DNA of 64,000 bases from Sulfurospirillum diekertiae (GTDB taxonomy: Bacteria > Campylobacterota > Campylobacteria > Campylobacterales > Sulfurospirillaceae), in NCBI RefSeq assembly GCF_002162315.1, contig NZ_CP021416.1:372001-436000 (forward strand), read 5' to 3'. The translations under genes were made by a program, and so were the position numbers. The notes beneath the pieces were generated by a model. It had not been told where the DNA came from and made no database searches. It saw only the letters and a program-made list of their open reading frames with translations. Position 1 is the stretch's first letter. The number at the start of each line of letters is the position of its first letter. Positions 63,732 to 64,000 of the stretch are shown piece by piece.

Positions 63732-64000
63732 TTATTTGTCGGTTTTAAATGAAAAAACGGCTCCCAGACTGTGTTTATTTTGATTGAGAATCACATTGGT
63801 TTGCCAGATCATATTTCCCATAATACATGTAGGAAGCATTCCCTCTCCCTCAAAGATGCCTGTAGCAGTTTTCGTGAGATTAATGGTATGCAATCCCATA
63901 TTCATATTGGTTGCAAAAAGTTTTATTTCAATCGTCGGAAGATCACTTGGTGTGGTTACTTTAAAGTGCAATGGCTTCATTAAAGGGATGCTTTTAGGTT
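63732..64000 (-). CDS. FixH/YtkA-like protein, 5' end outside window
   Basis: The reading frame is open to the right edge of the window, so the N-terminus is missing. The visible 89 or so residues (SIPLMKPLHFKVTTPSD..., NMNMGLHTINL, GIFEGEGMLPTCIMGNMIWQT) match the beta-sandwich YtkA/FixH-type domain, with a Met-rich NMNMG segment typical of copper- or oxidase-related periplasmic proteins. The C-terminus ends FSFKTDK. Complete function and start cannot be judged. The region between its stop and the PAS gene (63593-63731) holds only AT-rich sequence. Confidence 0.65.
   Translation of the reverse strand, partial: PKSIPLMKPLHFKVTTPSDLPTIEIKLFATNMNMGLHTINLTKTATGIFEGEGMLPTCIMGNMIWQTNVILNQNKHSLGAVFSFKTDK

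Overview
The window looks like the chromosome of a free-living campylobacterotan, most likely Sulfurospirillum or a close relative. The pointers are: the gene order tuf-rpmG-trnW-secE-nusG-rplK-rplA-rplJ-rplL-rpoB-rpoC-rpsL-rpsG-fusA with rpoB and rpoC separate; Wolinella-like fccABC respiratory genes; a Campylobacter-like TMAO/S-oxide reductase with a mono-haem cytochrome; and a CetB/CetA-like energy-taxis pair. The genus is inferred from content, not from a database search.

Layout. 1-6.8 kb: PiT phosphate transporter, lactate/malate-type dehydrogenase, phosphoketolase, an unknown protein and a frameshifted DDAH-type amidinohydrolase. 6.9-11.8 kb: a membrane-anchored Cache-PAS-AraC-GyrI regulator followed by a periplasmic flavoprotein reductase, a tetrahaem cytochrome and a NapC/NrfH-type quinol dehydrogenase (fccABC-like). 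11.8-15.6 kb: a broken di-haem cytochrome gene and a PhoX/DUF839 protein. 15.7-26.1 kb: housekeeping and accessory genes (dienelactone hydrolase, GGDEF-EAL, decayed P63C gene, thioredoxin 2, split D-glutamate cyclase, polysaccharide deacetylase, transporter, SDR flanked by inverted repeats). 26.3-30.9 kb: complete livJHMGF branched-chain amino-acid ABC operon. 32.0-49.3 kb: tRNAs, elongation factors, ribosomal proteins and RNA polymerase. 49.4-54.2 kb: EamA and MATE transporters, a 35-codon Lys/Cys peptide, aldo/keto reductase and an orphan SagB-type oxidoreductase. 54.5-61.6 kb: molybdenum TMAO/S-oxide reductase, its cytochrome, and a response regulator / periplasmic binding protein / histidine kinase operon. 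61.7-64 kb: chemoreceptor, PAS protein and a partial FixH/YtkA-like gene.

Two signals run through the whole window. First, the palindrome TTACATGTAA (usually TTTACATGTAAA) occurs at least 31 times by eye, where chance predicts well under one. About half lie between genes, several at convergent 3' ends or as inverted pairs forming long hairpins; the rest sit in coding sequence and are read as LHV(K/N/S/T) or (F/L/I)TCK. Second, at least six dispensable genes carry frameshifts, most of them one extra A or T in a homopolymer, while the essential 17-kb translation/transcription block has none.

Physiologically the genes describe an anaerobically respiring, motile, amino-acid-using bacterium. Two periplasmic reductase systems (FccABC-like and TorA-like) each sit beside a sensory regulator whose input domain faces the periplasm, and a redox/energy-taxis receptor pair lies next to the second.
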